Assembly (NCBI GenBank): GCA_949987705.1
Contig: OX465286.1
Location: forward strand, 16,381,676-16,445,675
Length of the DNA: 64,000 bases
Source of the DNA: Thereva unica
Lineage: Eukaryota > Arthropoda > Insecta > Diptera > Therevidae
Direction: 5' to 3'
The notes under the pieces were generated by a model that was given only the letters and a program-made list of their open reading frames with translations, made no database searches and was not told where the DNA came from. Both the position numbers and the translations under genes were made by a program. Shown here in pieces: positions 11,410 to 21,715 of the stretch; position 1 is the stretch's first letter, and the number at the start of each line of letters is the position of its first letter.

Positions 11410-13265
11410 CACGACTTTTGTATCTACACAGACTTCAGTAAGGCTTTCGACAAGCTCTCCCACTCTATTATAGTTCTTAAGGGGGCATGACACTTTTGCG
11501 GCTTCAAAAAATCTATTTTTTTTTTTTCATATTTTGTTAGATAAAAGCTTCAAGAATGTGTGTACGAAGCGGCATAATGATGCCAATGGCAAGCGGCATG
11601 ATGAAAAAAAAATTTAATCCAGTGCAAACATGTTATAAAACTTTAAACGCGTTTTTCTCGAAACCACATTTTCAAAGTCGGTTCCCACGATTACTCGGAA
11701 ACTAATCAACCGATGTTATTTTTTTTTTCTTAATCTTGAAGCTAACAATATTCTGTGGTCCCTAACGGACGTTTTTTTTTTTGCATTTTTACTATATTTT
11801 TTACATACTTGAAGATACAACTTTTCAGTCAAAATCAGTACCTAAACTTTGAATGTCCGCCATTTTATCAAAAACACGAAATTAAAAAAAAACATCCGTT
11901 AAGGACCAGCAAAAATGGTCATGTTTAAAATAGCGTATTGGTTTTTGCTTTCAGATAAAACCTGTCTCCACAATCCTGGGAACCGCGAAGCTTGTCCAAT
12001 GGAACACCTCAACTTCACGGGCCAGTGGGGGGGAGGGGCGGGGGTGAAGGGTGTTAAATAAAATATAATTTTGTTCATTAATACGAGTACTTTCAATTGC
12101 AGAAAACCTTATACCTCTACGTCTCTTCGTTTGCTCAAAAAAAATTATCAAAAAACCACACGAAAAACGGCCGCAAGAGTGTCATGCCCCCTTAAACTAA
12201 AGAAATTAGGCTTTCCTCATGCCCTTGTGGTATGGTTCCAGTCGTACTTAGCCGACTGAGCCTACCAGGTTTTATTCTGCGGAGTCAAATCTAAGAACAT
12301 CGAAGCGTTCTCTGGAGTCCCGCAAGGTAGTCATCTTGGCCCTCTCCTTTTTATTTTATCAATTGACGATATTGTTACCCAGCTAAGGCACTGCAAAATC
12401 CTTATTTACGCTGATGACATCAAACTGTATCGCCACATAAGGAGTATAGAGGATTGCAAACTTCTGCAAGAAGATCTAAACACCTTCTATTCTTGGTGTT
12501 CCAACAACAACCTTGTGCCTTATATTAGTAAATGCGAGATCATGACTTTTTGTAGGAAACGTGGTGTTATAACTTATGACTATACTTTCCTTGACAACAA
12601 GGACTCCTGTGCTAAATCTGTAATCGATCTAGGGGTTAGGTTAGAGAGTAAATTGGATTTCTCCACTCACATCAATTATATCTCCTCCAAGGGCAATTCA
12701 GTCCAGGGATTTATAAAAAGATGGTCCAAGGAATGCAGCAACCTCCTCATCACTAAACTAAGTACGTATCTTTGGTTAGGCCTTTGCTTGACTACGCTTC
12801 CCAGGTATAGTCTCCTTACTACTCCTCCCATGCTAGTAGAATCGAATCGGTTCGAAGGAAGTTCGTCCGGTTTTCACTCAGCCATCTCCCGTGGGATGAC
12901 CCACTTGCTCTTCCGCCTTATGAGAACAGAATTAAATTGCTCAACTTAAGCTCTCTCCATAAGCGCCGTGAGGTCGCTGACGTTATATTCGTTCATCGAC
13001 TGATGAATGACAAGGTGGACTCTGGTTTCTTAAGAAGCCACGCGTCATTTATAGTGACTAACTACAACCTGAGAGGTGATCCTATCCTGCACATTATTCC
13101 TCTAACACCAATTATGGCATGTTCGAACCGGTCAATCGCATGCTCATAAATACTAACAACAATAGGAGTGTGTTTAGCTTGCAAACTAGTGAAGTTGTCC
13201 TTAAAAGGAGCCTTCATGTAGGTTCAAAATATGACCAAAATGCTAAAATATTGGAATTTTTCTGA
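11410..13265 (+). pseudogene. Jockey-like LINE reverse transcriptase, split by a TTAA element
   Basis: RT block A (TDFSKAFDKLSHSIIVLK) lies at 11.42-11.48 kb and the coding resumes at 12.19 kb with KKLGFPHALVVWFQSYLAD. It continues through GVPQGSHLGPLLF, the catalytic YADD (LIYADDIKLY), LGVRL-KLDFSTHI and the C-terminal thumb-side region ending near FEPVNRM. The two halves join in frame across one copy of TTAA. Several stops and frameshifts (for example after SYLAD and near 12.78 kb) show it is inactive. N-terminal endonuclease and ORF1 are absent. Confidence 0.85.
11481..12191. mobile_element. TTAA-flanked 711-bp element with 21-bp TIRs (piggyBac-type MITE)
   Basis: The left end GGGGGCATGACACTTTTGCG plus G and the right end, reverse-complemented, GGGGGCATGACACTCTTGCG plus G, agree at 20 of 21 positions. 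TTAA flanks both sides (11477-11480, 12192-12195). Removing the element and one TTAA restores the reading frame of the host LINE, which dates the insertion after the LINE. The interior is AT-rich and has no transposase. TTAA duplication is the signature of the piggyBac superfamily, so this is probably a non-autonomous member. Confidence 0.9.
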
Positions 13266-13395
13266 AAATACGAAGAATATTGGGATTTAGACCAGACTTT
13301 TTAATTCCATATCTTGTTAACAGAGTCACTCAAGTACCTGTTCTAAATATCATATAAAATAATACACATTTACCTAAAAGATGAACCTAATTACA
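13266..13395. other. Short AT-rich spacer
   Basis: Nothing recognised between the LINE tail and the GAA-rich tail of the next LINE. Confidence 0.4.
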
Positions 13396-13972
13396 TTCTT
13401 CTTCTTCTTTCTTCTTTACGCTCCTTTAATCCCTCATGGGACATAGGGCGGAAACAGTTGCCCTCCAACGGACTCTGTTTTGCGCGACAGCTCTCAGCCC
13501 CGACCAGAATCTCCCAGTTGTTGCGGCTTCTGCTAATAGGGTTCTCCTCCACGTTGTTCTAGGTCTTCCTACTCGACGGGATCCTTGCGGATTCCAGTAA
13601 AGGGCCTGTTTGGCTAGATTTTCGTTTTCGCGTCGCAAGGTGTGGCCAACCCAATTCCATTTCCTTTGCCTGGATTTGGTCGTCTATCCTTTCTTGGCCA
13701 TGGTTCTTCGTTTGAAATTCTATCTTGCCAGCGGATTTTTAGGATACGGCGCAGGCATCTGTTGATGAAGACTTGTAGGCGCCTTGTGATGAATTGGGTG
13801 ATTTTCCATGTTTCGCAACCTTACAAAAGTACTGCCTTAATGTTGGAGTTGAACAGCCGCAATTTGGTGTTAGTGGAGATCACCGTTGATCTCCATATGC
13901 GGAACAGGCATGCATATGCGCCTCGTGCTTTATTTATTCTGGAACTGACATCTTCTTCTGCCCCACCATTTT
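13396..13972 (-). pseudogene. RTE-type LINE 3' end with GAA-rich tail
   Basis: Minus-strand coding begins inside ENGGAEEDVSSRINKARGAY. It runs through RIWRSTVI-TK and the CETWKIT block, then the terminal segment LAKQALYWNPQGSRRVGRPR with WRR and QNRVRWRATVSALCPMRD just before the stop. The 3' UTR is short and ends in an AAGAAGAAG-type tail (13396-13420 on the plus strand). One frameshift separates the two open parts. The same ending occurs at 38.5-38.7 kb, and a tiny piece of it is at 40.3 kb. It is 5'-truncated. Confidence 0.85.
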
Positions 13973-14974
13973 CTTTTTGACGGGGAATTGTATTGAATTG
14001 AAAGCTTTGGAGTTTCCAAATGAAGTCATTCTCTTCCCAGTTTATCAGCGGCGCTTCAACACGCTCAATACGAATTCGCTTTAGTGTAGCGAACGAATTA
14101 CGAAGGAAATGTTCGGTAAAAGCAACGCTAACGTTCGGGAAAAACAAATTCTCTAGAAAAATCTTTTAGATTAACAACTATTATAGTTAACAACTATTAT
14201 AGTCAATTTCCCACTAGTGCTAAACGTATTACTATTTTGTAAGAAAACAGTTTATTCCGTCTACGTTCATCATACTGGGAAGTTGGTCGTGTGGACCGAA
14301 GGGGTCAAACCCACATCCCAACTAGTTTTTTTTCGTAAACACCCTGTATCGTAGTGGACAGTGGGGATAGCCCCCTCTCTAGAACAATTTTTCTCTTCAA
14401 AATCATCCTGGAATCACCCCTTAGCCAAGTAGTGCAACAGAGGATTTATTGAACGTCTGATGACCTATACAAGTTGCGAATTAGGGGATGATTATTTTAA
14501 ATCTTTAAAACGGCGATATCTCATGAACGGCGATTCGTACGGGAAAATGTATAATATCATTTTTTGCAGATAATTGCATGATCTACAAACTTTGTTAACA
14601 ATATATTAGGATAGGACTTTCAGTTTAAGAGATATTAGCCAAAAACGAAATTTTCTGTTTTAGGGGGTTGTTTTTACGGGTAGGGTACAACCAATTTTCC
14701 GAAACTTTTTTTAACATATTTTACTCACGAAAAACTATATTTTTAGAAAAAGTTTCGTGAGTTAACATTTAGTCTGACTCGGACGACTGAACTATATAAT
14801 GAAATAACAAAAATAGCGTTTTGTTAAATGAATATTTACAGCGTTCTGGCGGTGGGGGGGGGGAATGTTCTGGCAATAATTTTTATAAATAAAGAATACC
14901 ATCAAAAATAATCTCCTGAAAATTCATGACTAATACTTTAACAAAATTGAACTTTATTTCCTACCCCCTTTGTG
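13973..14974. other. Non-coding, AT-rich, possible decayed repeat
   Basis: ATATCTCATGAACGGCGATT and related phrases at about 14.5 kb have the look of a dispersed repeat, but no partner is present in the window. No gene is seen. Confidence 0.4.
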
Positions 14975-15121
14975 CCTGTTTAGACGTTTCGCTTCCAGGA
15001 GCGTTCCTCACGAATTTTGATGATGAAGGGGGAAGTGGGAGTGAAGAGAGGTACCACCCCACTTCTCCCTTCATCATCCAAGTTCGTGAGGAACGTTCCT
15101 GGGAGCGAAGCGTCTAATAGG
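14975..15121. mobile_element. Foldback MITE (family M1, copy 1)
   Basis: The two arms are nearly perfect inverted repeats of about 60 bases: CCTGTTTAGACGTTTCGCTT on the left against CCTATTAGACGCTTCGCTCC on the right. They continue through GCGTTCCTCACGAA and GATGATGAAGGG-GAAGTGGG, with a short loop. The transcript or single strand would fold into one long hairpin. A diverged relative is at 25.67 kb. It has no coding capacity. Confidence 0.85.
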
Positions 15122-15237
15122 GGCCGTCCATAAATTACGTGAGGTGTTTAGGGGGGAGAGGGGGTCGACCCGAATCTCACCAAATCTCACGTGGGGGAGA
15201 GGGGGGGGCTCGGCAAATATCACGTAATTTTTTCCAC
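15120..15237 (+). mobile_element. GGGGCCGTCCAT-ended MITE fragment (family M2, copy 3)
   Basis: It begins GGGGCCGTCCATAAATTACG and TGAGGTG, and contains AATCTCACCAAATCTCACG, long G runs and ATATCACGTAATTTT. It abuts the foldback MITE, whose last bases (AATAGG) overlap its first. The far end lacks the matching GGACGACCCC. Confidence 0.75.
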
Positions 15238-16020
15238 AAGAAATGTTTAAAAAAATTGTATGTGAAGAAAACACAGCTTAGGAGTCACTCTTTATACTCT
15301 ACTAACAAGTTTGGTTTGAAGAATAGAGGAGAATAGGAAAGGTTAAAGGGGGTCTGGGGGTGCTCAAAGAAATGCCGATGAACCTTACGTTTGAGTTCTA
15401 AGATGTTGTACGAGTTGGAAAATGCTGACTGTAGGAGATAATTCCACAGTCGAGTTATTCAATTCATAAACAAACTTCTAGATCGTATTGTAAGGGTATG
15501 GGAGTGAGCGGTGAGGTTCTGAATTTCTAACCGACAATAGCAATAATGTGTAGAAAGGGCTGCTACATACCTACGTTGGCTTAAAGGAATGAGTTTGATG
15601 GCACGATTTTGCACCTAAAGAGGGTCGAAGCAAGCCAAGGGGGTTTTAGGGCTATTGTCTAGATATACGGATTGTATTCAAGGCCGAGCCAAATGTAAGA
15701 TTTGTAGATTGTAGCCCGGGCGTCTGGGTGGGGGGTGGAGGGGAGGAACTTATATCTCTTAACAAATCCAAGGCATTGGGAGGCTTGTGGGGCGATTTGG
15801 AATATGTGATCATTTCATCGCAGATCCTCGATTAGGGGTCCATTAAACGATAGGCTTTGCTGTCAGTTTATCACAGTTACTGCTATGACTGACGGAAAAC
15901 CTACCGTCTAAGGTGATGATTGCTGTAATTATCTAAGTATTTTGTTCTCACTAATCACGACTGATGGAATTGATTGACGCTTGCATGAACCTGTAATGGA
16001 CGCCTTAAAGTTTCCCCTAG
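15238..16020. other. Intergenic, no gene recognised
   Basis: It contains G-rich runs near 15730 and several short open frames with no motif support. Confidence 0.4.
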
Positions 16021-17771
16021 CCAAGGCCGTACCCAGGAGGGGGGGGGGGGTCAGAGGGCTTGAAACCCCCCCCCCCCAAATTTTCCAGAAATAAGTATTT
16101 TAAAACACAAGTTTTCATGAATTAAAGAGAATGATATTTTCTTGATATTTTGCTATCTGTAAGTAAAGTATTTCATAATTTAATTAATTAATGGTGTTTA
16201 TGAATTGAACTGGCAACTGCCCTTGCTGATGCATCACGAGAAGCATGTGTGAAAACAGGCAAAACAGCATGTCTATAATAGTCTAGTCGCAGCCACCCGC
16301 GTAGCGCCTGTTCTGCTCACAACCACTGTGTTGCTCAGTAGTAGGTGTGTTATGTAAGAGGTGTATCGCTAACGTGTCAGCAGAAATGAAATCAATCCGT
16401 TCGCAGATGGATCATTTAGCAAGGCAACTAGCATGTTTGTTCTCAACTGTCGTGTCTTCGTGTCTTAGCTGATGCAGCACAAAATGTTGGAAACATCTTA
16501 CCATTGACAGTTTGAAGTGATTCAAATGATATCGGCCAACGAACATTCACCAGCAACAACCGCAAGTAGAAGCATTCCTCATTGTTCGGATGAACTCTGC
16601 AAATGCGACCAAGAGCATCAGTAGAATGCATCGCCTTGCTTCCGAAGTTGAAATATCTTGGATGAAGCGTTCCAAGTGTAAGAACGTGGCATCTGCAAAC
16701 GGAAAATCGAAAAGAAACTGGCCAAAGTTCACACTGGAGGTGTTTCAGCACGTTGAACAACGTTCGATGCGTTGAAATAAACTCGTTGATAATTCTCAAG
16801 ATGAACTGCAAAATGTGCAACAGTGGGATGACGCTCATAAATGGGAATGATATCTAATATAACCCAAATCAGCTCATTGCAACTCACATATCGTAATATC
16901 ACCAAAAAAGTATGAAAAAATGAATTTTCTTCATAAATATTTTTTCGTGAAATATCCGATGTTTTAATAGTTATTCTTCAATTCGGGACGAAAACAAATC
17001 CAACAAATCAAAAATCTTAAAAATCGGTCCAGCCGTTCTTGAGTTATAAATGGTGTAACTAGCCGGACTTTGTTTTATATAAATGTAGGTGAGGCGTGAG
17101 GGCCTTTACTGTAGTTTTTTATTCTTAGGCTGCGATCAATTTAGCCATAAATAAAAAAAATAGAATTATCAAAAAAACGTAGTAGAATGATAACTTGATG
17201 TAGTAGTGTAGTATATAATCATGTTTTTCTAAAAAGATAGTAAAACTACTACATATGTAGTAGAACGGTAACGCTGCTGGCCGTCTATAAAAGCAAAGCC
17301 GTCGCCATTTTGACTGTGATTTATTTACATCTGTTGAGTCGGTTGGGCATTAGTTTATTCGGTGACTTTGTTTCACTGTTCAGTTCAGTTTGTTAGTTTC
17401 GTTTGTTTTTTAGGTTAGATCTTCTGTAGCTAGTGCTAGTGTTACATGCCAGCTGCAACAATTTTCTATAGTTCTCCAACTCTGAAGACAACACATTCTT
17501 ATGGTCAAAGGGTCACATATATGATATGTTAATGCAAAAACATTCTAATGACTATCCTTTTATTTTTTAGTCAAAATTCTCGAGTCAAACCATAGTTTTT
17601 TGCCTCTAAACTCTGGTTAATTAAGAGTTAAACTCGGCCTAAAAATGCGTCATTTTACACTTAAATTTTGTCAATTTTCCTGGACCCCTGCCTTACTAGG
17701 GGGTATTCCATACATCCCAGACCCCCCGGTGTTTTAACCCCCCCCGAAATTTTTTCCTGGGTACGGCCTTG
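16021..17771. mobile_element. hAT-like DNA transposon with CAAGGCCGTACCCAGGA ends
   Basis: The left end CAAGGCCGTACCCAGGA (16022-16038) and the right end, its exact reverse complement (17755-17771), are perfect 17-base inverted repeats. The next bases are runs of G/C and AAATTTT on both sides. CCCTAG lies just outside both ends (16015-16020 and 17772-17777), a probable target duplication. The C-A-G-G-type terminus is typical of hAT elements, whose duplication is normally 8 bp, so the match is imperfect. No hAT transposase is seen. The interior holds a minus-strand Helitron-type segment. Confidence 0.75.
16380..17276 (-). pseudogene. Helitron-type helicase N-terminal segment with TIR-like 5' end (copy 1)
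   Basis: The minus strand encodes VHPNNEECFYLRLLLVNVR followed by W-P-SFESLQTVNGKMFPTFC. This block is specific to the region upstream of the SF1 helicase in Helitron Rep-helicase proteins. Upstream in the same direction is a damaged counterpart of the HLENGQRVYFN block. The 5' boundary (plus-strand 17276) reads CAGCGTTACCGTTCTACTAC and carries the 18-base palindrome CTACTACATATGTAGTAG (17246-17263). Frameshifts are numerous. The same 5' end and the same junction to helicase sequence are found at 19.58 kb in the opposite orientation. It lies wholly inside the hAT-like element. Confidence 0.75.
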
Positions 17772-18224
17772 CCCTAGGATGTTAAGAGTTAAGTCAGCAC
17801 GTAAGCCAGCTCCAGAATCATGCCGTGAACAACCGCGAGCACCCGTGAACGCGAGTGTGGATGGTTTTCTCGTTTAGCTCGCTCCTTGTTTTCCGTTCTG
17901 AGTAGATACGGTGTAAATTTTCCCCGTTAATTCACGGAGTGGGTGTGGAGATGCCTTTACATTCTCTTCTCCCACGGAGATAGGAGGTATATCGGTGTTA
18001 TCGAGAAAACTGGGTGAAATTAAGTAAAACATGTCTCTCCTCCACTAAGATATGTCTAAATCCTACACAGAAACGTTTATCGCGGTTATACAAACGCCAC
18101 AAATAGCAAAGTAGCCCTGGATTAATTAGCCGCCACTGACTAGCCTACAGCGTTCGACCCGAGTGAGTGCGACCCGTGGAAAGGCTGTGTTCACGCCCGT
18201 ACATGCGTGTTGCTAGTGTAAATA
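17772..18224. other. Intergenic, no gene recognised
   Basis: No gene, RNA or inverted repeat was recognised. Confidence 0.4.
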
Positions 18225-18370
18225 CTAGTGATTTTTTTAAATTTGAAAATTCTCACGTGAGATTATGGGCGGAGGGAGGGGGTCGGGCCAAATCTCATGA
18301 AATCTCACCGAGGGGGGAGGGGGGGTCGAAAAATCGCAAAAATCACCTCACGTAATTAATGGACGACCCC
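18225..18370 (-). mobile_element. GGGGTCGTCCAT-ended MITE fragment (family M2, copy 4)
   Basis: On the minus strand it starts GGGGTCGTCCATTAATTACG and TGAGGTGA. It passes through G-rich and C-rich runs with GGTGAGATTTCATGAGATTTGG and ends near CTCACGTGAGAATTTTCAAA. It is the most complete copy of the family. Confidence 0.75.
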
Positions 18371-19568
18371 AAACAGGCCCTTTGTCATTTTAATGTACCA
18401 CATTCCGGCCACTGGGGGTTGCCAGAAGTAGCTTTTATTGTTCAGTAGGTGTATAAGATTCAGTGTGGAAATTTTCATGACTAATGAAATGACAACCCAA
18501 AATACGTCGCTGGCTCTTCCTCTATAAGGGATTAAGCCTCGCCTATTGGAAATCAGTTGCACAGGTCATAGACTTCCAGAACTAATAAAAGACCCTTCGC
18601 TTTTCTCATTTACTCGAGATTCCGAATGTAACAAGAAACAAGCAAGAAAGCGCCCGAAACTAAATGAAATTCATCCACAGAAGCGAAAATTTTGTTTTCT
18701 TTGAACAATTAATTAACGCCATCCAGCAAAGTAATTAAAAGGCGCATGCGTGCAAGACTCGATGAGATATCGACAAGTCCCAAAAACAGAATTCCACTTA
18801 CCACTTACCGAGCAGCATTATTAAATGTGAATGCTTTACGAATTACATGGAAGATCTTCCGTGTGTATGTCTGTGCGTCTTCTTATAAGCCTTTGGTTAC
18901 TGTCGCCGTGCATAAGTTCACCGCGAATGCCGCCCCGGCCACAGGTAAGTCTAAATCGACGAGGAATCTCGCTCCACACACACGAAGCACGGGGGGAAGC
19001 AAGAAGTAAGACAAACTTTGAGCAAAGACAACAAAAGAAACAGAAAACCTCTCTATGGGATGACGACGAGACTTATGATTTGCATTTAACACAACTCATT
19101 AGTACCTCATTAAATAATTAGGTAGAGTGCTCGAAATGCGTACCTCGTTTTAAATGGGGACGATTCTTCGCGCCGTGTACACCTTTCTGCCTCGACTCTC
19201 GACTCTTTCACCTGGGTTTTTACTTAGACTTTTCATTAAGTTTCCATTTGTTCTTCCTCTTAGTAGATTGGTGCGAAATTTTTAGTTTTCAAATTTGATT
19301 TCTAATTCATTTCGTGCATTTTTTTTCCATTCGACAATTTTTTTGTATTTTTTCGGTTTTGTTTATTTTGGCGTTGAGTTTACTCTTTTTTTTTATTGTT
19401 TTTTTTTTTTTTTGTTTCTTGAAAAGGGTTAAATCATTTCTGAGATGCTTTACTTTTTAATGGGTTAAAGAGGCAGGTTTAACCTCCTGGTGGTGGCCTC
19501 TGGTAACTAACATATGAGAGAGATGGGATATGCTGATAGGATCCGGTTAGTCCCTTCCAAGTAAGGTC
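18371..19568. other. Intergenic, AT- and T-rich
   Basis: Long T tracts lie at 19.3-19.42 kb. Short open frames are antisense pairs without motif support. A host exon cannot be excluded at 18.75-19.1 kb, but there is no positive evidence. Confidence 0.4.
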
Positions 19569-19577
19569 GGTGGTAGT

Positions 19578-21258
19578 CAGCGTTACCGTTCTTCTACATA
19601 TGTAGTGATTTTACTACTTTTTAAAAAAAAAAAAAGGGCAATTTACTAACACTACTACATCAAGTTATTATTCTACTACCTTTTTCGATAATTCTAATTT
19701 TTTTTTTTTAAATTTATGGATAAATCGATCGCAGCCTTAGAATAACTTTACGCTGATTATGGCACTTCAATGTAATTACGGCAATAAAATTAATACTTTT
19801 AATCGAACAAAGTCGGCTTAGTTGCATCATTTATAGCTTAAGAACGGCTGGACCGATTTTTATGATTTTTGATTTTTCGGATTTGCCTACACACTGAATA
19901 ACAGAATAACTATTAAAACATCAGATATATTTCATAAAAAGAAAACGGCTTCTTTGATGATATCACGATATGTGAGTTGCAATGAAGCGATTCGGCATAT
20001 TTCTGGTGATTGGTGATTTCCATTCATGAGCGTCATCCTACTGTTGTACATTTGGCGGTACATCTTGAGAATGGTCAACGAGTTTATTTCAACCCATCGA
20101 ATGGTTGCACAACGTGCTGAAACACCTCCGACAACGACACCTTTGACCAGTTTCTTTTCGATTTGTTAAAGCGATCCGTTTGTACGAACATTGCTCTACG
20201 ATGCCACGTTATTACACTTGGAACGCTTCATCGAAGAACGAAAAACGCCAGAAACAAGGCGATGCGGTTCCTGATCATCCGGATGTGAGTTCTACTCTTG
20301 GTCGCATTTGCAGAGTTCATCCGAAGAATGACTAATGGTTCTACTTGCGGTTGTTGTTGGTGAATGTTCGTGGGCCGACATCATCTGAATCACTTCAAAC
20401 TGTTGATGGTGAGATGTTCCCAACATTTCGTCCTGCAACAGCTCAGTTTGATTGAAAACGATACTCTGAATCTCCATGTCAGATTTTCTGCATCTACATG
20501 TCAGATCGCACATTATTTGCTATCATTATTTTGACATGCTTTCCATCGAATGAGCGACGCTTTCAATCGAAAATTGGACCGTGAACGTGAACGTGATCGA
20601 GATGTATTGAACCAATCGGTTCGAGCGAATGTACGACTGTTGAACACCCAACAGAACGGAAGTGTACGATACGTTAATGAAGGCAATGGATTATGGAAAA
20701 GGTGGCCTTTTTTCCTCGGTGTGCCAGGTGGAATTGGGAAGACATCCTTTATAGCAGTTGGTTCTTCTAGAATAGCGGAAACGTTGCTAGAAGGATGCCT
20801 ATGTTGAAATCGCCGTTGAACCTTCAAACGACTGAAAAAACGACATGTAACATAGCGAAACACTCAGGACAAAAGTTTTGGTAGCAAATAAAATCATCAT
20901 CTGGGATGAATGCACAATAGCGCACAAACGAGCATTGGAGGCACTCAAGCGAACTATGACGCTTTATGAAGAAACGACAGCTGACGACAAACACGCCAGT
21001 TGCCTTGCTAAAACAATTCATCTGCCAAAGATTTCTTTAAGGAATTGCTGACTATAATGGCCGTGTTCCTGTCGACGAATCGAACGGTTAATCCTCTGAA
21101 ACTTAATTAACTTAATCGTTTCCGCCGAATTTTCGCAATTCAATTTCCGATTCGTCCTGCATTCACCATGTCCCAAAGCCAATCCGTGAATTTGCTACTT
21201 CTTTTTTCAAAAAAGTAGTAGATTTTACTATTCTCAAAATTCATATTACGGTAACGTT
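19578..21258 (+). mobile_element. TIR-ended element carrying a Helitron-type helicase (copy 2)
   Basis: The left end reads AGCGTTACCGTTCTTCTACA. The right end, reverse-complemented, reads AACGTTACCGTAATATGAAT. Both are followed by a TACTACTTTTTxAAAA stretch, so the ends are imperfect inverted repeats. The 9-base GGTGGTAGT lies directly outside both ends (19569-19577 and 21259-21267). Inside are Helitron-protein blocks in order: HLENGQRVYFNPSN, a VHPKND remnant, FLGVPGGIGKTSFIAVGSSR (Walker A), RIAETLLEG, a damaged IWDECT (Walker B) and QFPIRPAFTMSQSQS. Stops are frequent and a section is missing. A classical Helitron lacks TIRs and target duplication, which makes these ends odd. Confidence 0.75.
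20544..21205 (+). pseudogene. Helitron helicase domain remnant
   Basis: This is the helicase part of the composite element. Residues NGLWKRWPFFLGVPGGIGKT contain Walker A (GGIGKT). ETLLEG matches the ATLLEGG block that follows motif Ia in Helitron helicases. DECTIAHKRALEALKR is legible only after a frameshift. The C-terminal QFPIRPAF(A/T)M block near 21.15 kb sits close behind, so motifs between Walker B and it are deleted. In an active element this enzyme would unwind donor DNA during rolling-circle transposition. This one cannot be functional. Confidence 0.75.
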
Positions 21259-21291
21259 GGTGGTAGTATAATCTCTAGGGCACTACATATA

Positions 21292-21642
21292 CTGAGTTTC
21301 CATGGGAGACTTGTTGAGTGAAATGACACTTCAACTCAACGACTTAACTCTAGGCGTTTCCATTTATGTTCCTCCATCTTTTTCCATCAAATTATATTAT
21401 AGATTTTTTTTAAACGAATTTATTAAATATAAAGTCTCTTCTGACGTCCAAGCGAGGCGCTCCATTTCCACTTTTTGTACCTCTGCCATTGTGCCGATTT
21501 TAGATGTGTGCACTCAGTTCAACCTACTTTTTTTTGTTGAGCTGAGCAGAGTTGAAAATCTTTAACGAGCATTCTTAGATTTATCTGATTCCAAGACGTA
21601 TAACTCGGGCTCAAGTCTGGTTGAACTCTCATGAAAACTCAG
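21292..21642. mobile_element. TA-flanked MITE, 351 bp
   Basis: The left end CTGAGTTTCCATGGGAGACT and the right end, reverse-complemented, CTGAGTTTTCATGAGAGTTC, match at 17 of 20 positions. TA flanks each side (21290-21291, 21643-21644). There is no coding capacity. A TA duplication suggests the Tc1/mariner group. Confidence 0.7.
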
Positions 21643-21654
21643 TATAAGAAGTGA

Positions 21655-21715
21655 CTTATTTCACAATACTACCCAATCAAGCTTTTGGTTTGTTCCTTGG
21701 ATGAAAGCTTTTGCG
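21655..21715 (-). repeat. Dispersed repeat D, copy 1
   Basis: The core, read on the minus strand, is AAACCAAAAGCTTGATTGGG followed by TAGTATTGTGAAATAAGT. It matches 22.48, 31.40 and 60.29 kb. Confidence 0.65.
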
